DNA of 64,000 nt from Aradus depressus. Taxonomy: Eukaryota > Arthropoda > Insecta > Hemiptera > Aradidae. The stretch lies in the NCBI GenBank assembly GCA_963662175.1, contig OY759221.1, forward strand, positions 33,664,045 to 33,728,044, written 5' to 3'. Shown piece by piece: positions 63,717 to 64,000 of the stretch (the first letter of the stretch is position 1; the number at the start of each line of letters is the position of its first letter). Both the position numbers and the translations under genes were made by a program. A model generated the notes under the pieces. It had not been told where the DNA came from and did no database searches. It worked only from the letters and a program-made list of their open reading frames with translations.

Positions 63717-64000
63717 GTACGTTACCATATTAATACCTTGACCTTAGATTTTTTTTTTAACGGTAACAAGGTTAATGTTAACCTTTTTGATCTGTGCTGT
63801 TTCATCTCAACCCTCTCATCACTATTTTAATTTTCATTTTTACTTTTTAACATTTGTCTTTATCGCACCACCTCTTCCGGAAAACGTAAATCACCTTGAA
63901 ACGCAAAATTCCTTGAAAACTGTAATGAAGGCCACACACAGTGGTCATTACTTAACAACAGATTAACAGTATTCTTTAATAATCTCATCAAAATACAAGT

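Overview
This window looks like non-coding, repeat-saturated nuclear DNA from an invertebrate animal, most likely an arthropod. It is strongly AT-rich, has no long open reading frames and no bacterial-style gene packing. It holds pol III-type SINEs, several non-LTR retrotransposon tails, and remnants of mariner, pogo/Tigger, PIF/Harbinger and hAT DNA transposons. Short TTAGG runs, the arthropod telomere unit, form the tail of one SINE subfamily. I cannot name the species. No intact host protein gene can be supported. The only host-gene hints are a perfect recursive-splice-type site followed by a 26-nt possible exon (60757-60805) and a possible first coding exon at the right edge (ATG at 63703, donor CAG|GTACGT).

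Most of the sequence belongs to a few dispersed families. (1) S1 is a tRNA-derived SINE of about 310-330 bp, with more than 30 full or partial copies on both strands. (2) S2 is a second tRNA-derived SINE of about 200-220 bp, with four copies; one carries an 11-12 bp target-site duplication. (3) A large family of non-coding repeats has a 5' hairpin and internal repeated units (A), with a distant relative (C). Together they make up perhaps a fifth or more of the window. (4) FB is a set of palindromic elements of about 160-370 bp. Each arm ends in a CTGANGA-hairpin-GAAA motif resembling a decayed hammerhead ribozyme, and two copies have 10-14 bp target duplications.

Reading left to right: a 266-bp MITE (200-465); a PIF/Harbinger transposase fragment (1726-1986); a 5'-deleted mariner that has lost a catalytic Asp (3517-4399); a hAT-type MITE carrying a foldback (5176-6064) and a relative at 8247-8860; many A and S1 copies; an R1-clade LINE tail embedded in an S1 SINE (11052-11490); a 70-bp minisatellite (14523-14878); a Tigger fragment (19211-19632); a third hAT MITE with a perfect 8-bp TSD (21071-21711); a Jockey-type LINE split by a hAT element (24947-26543); a LINE tail with a 12-bp TSD (36749-37197); a foldback with a 10-bp TSD (40389-40667); an element with 177-bp identical inverted arms (48396-48904); a Jockey LINE tail (51868-52462); a hAT element with a perfect 8-bp TSD (53409-54002); a LINE tail with a 13-bp TSD (56602-57151); a pogo/Tigger MITE (57854-58529); a 20-bp minisatellite (61876-62040); and a longer relative of the 53-kb hAT (to 63173).

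The genes here do not work together. The coding remnants are fossils of autonomous elements, and the abundant short families are non-autonomous parasites. The value of the window lies in the nesting order, the exact target duplications, and the repeated motif families that are not obviously catalogued. All comparisons were made by eye within the window; no database search or alignment program was run.
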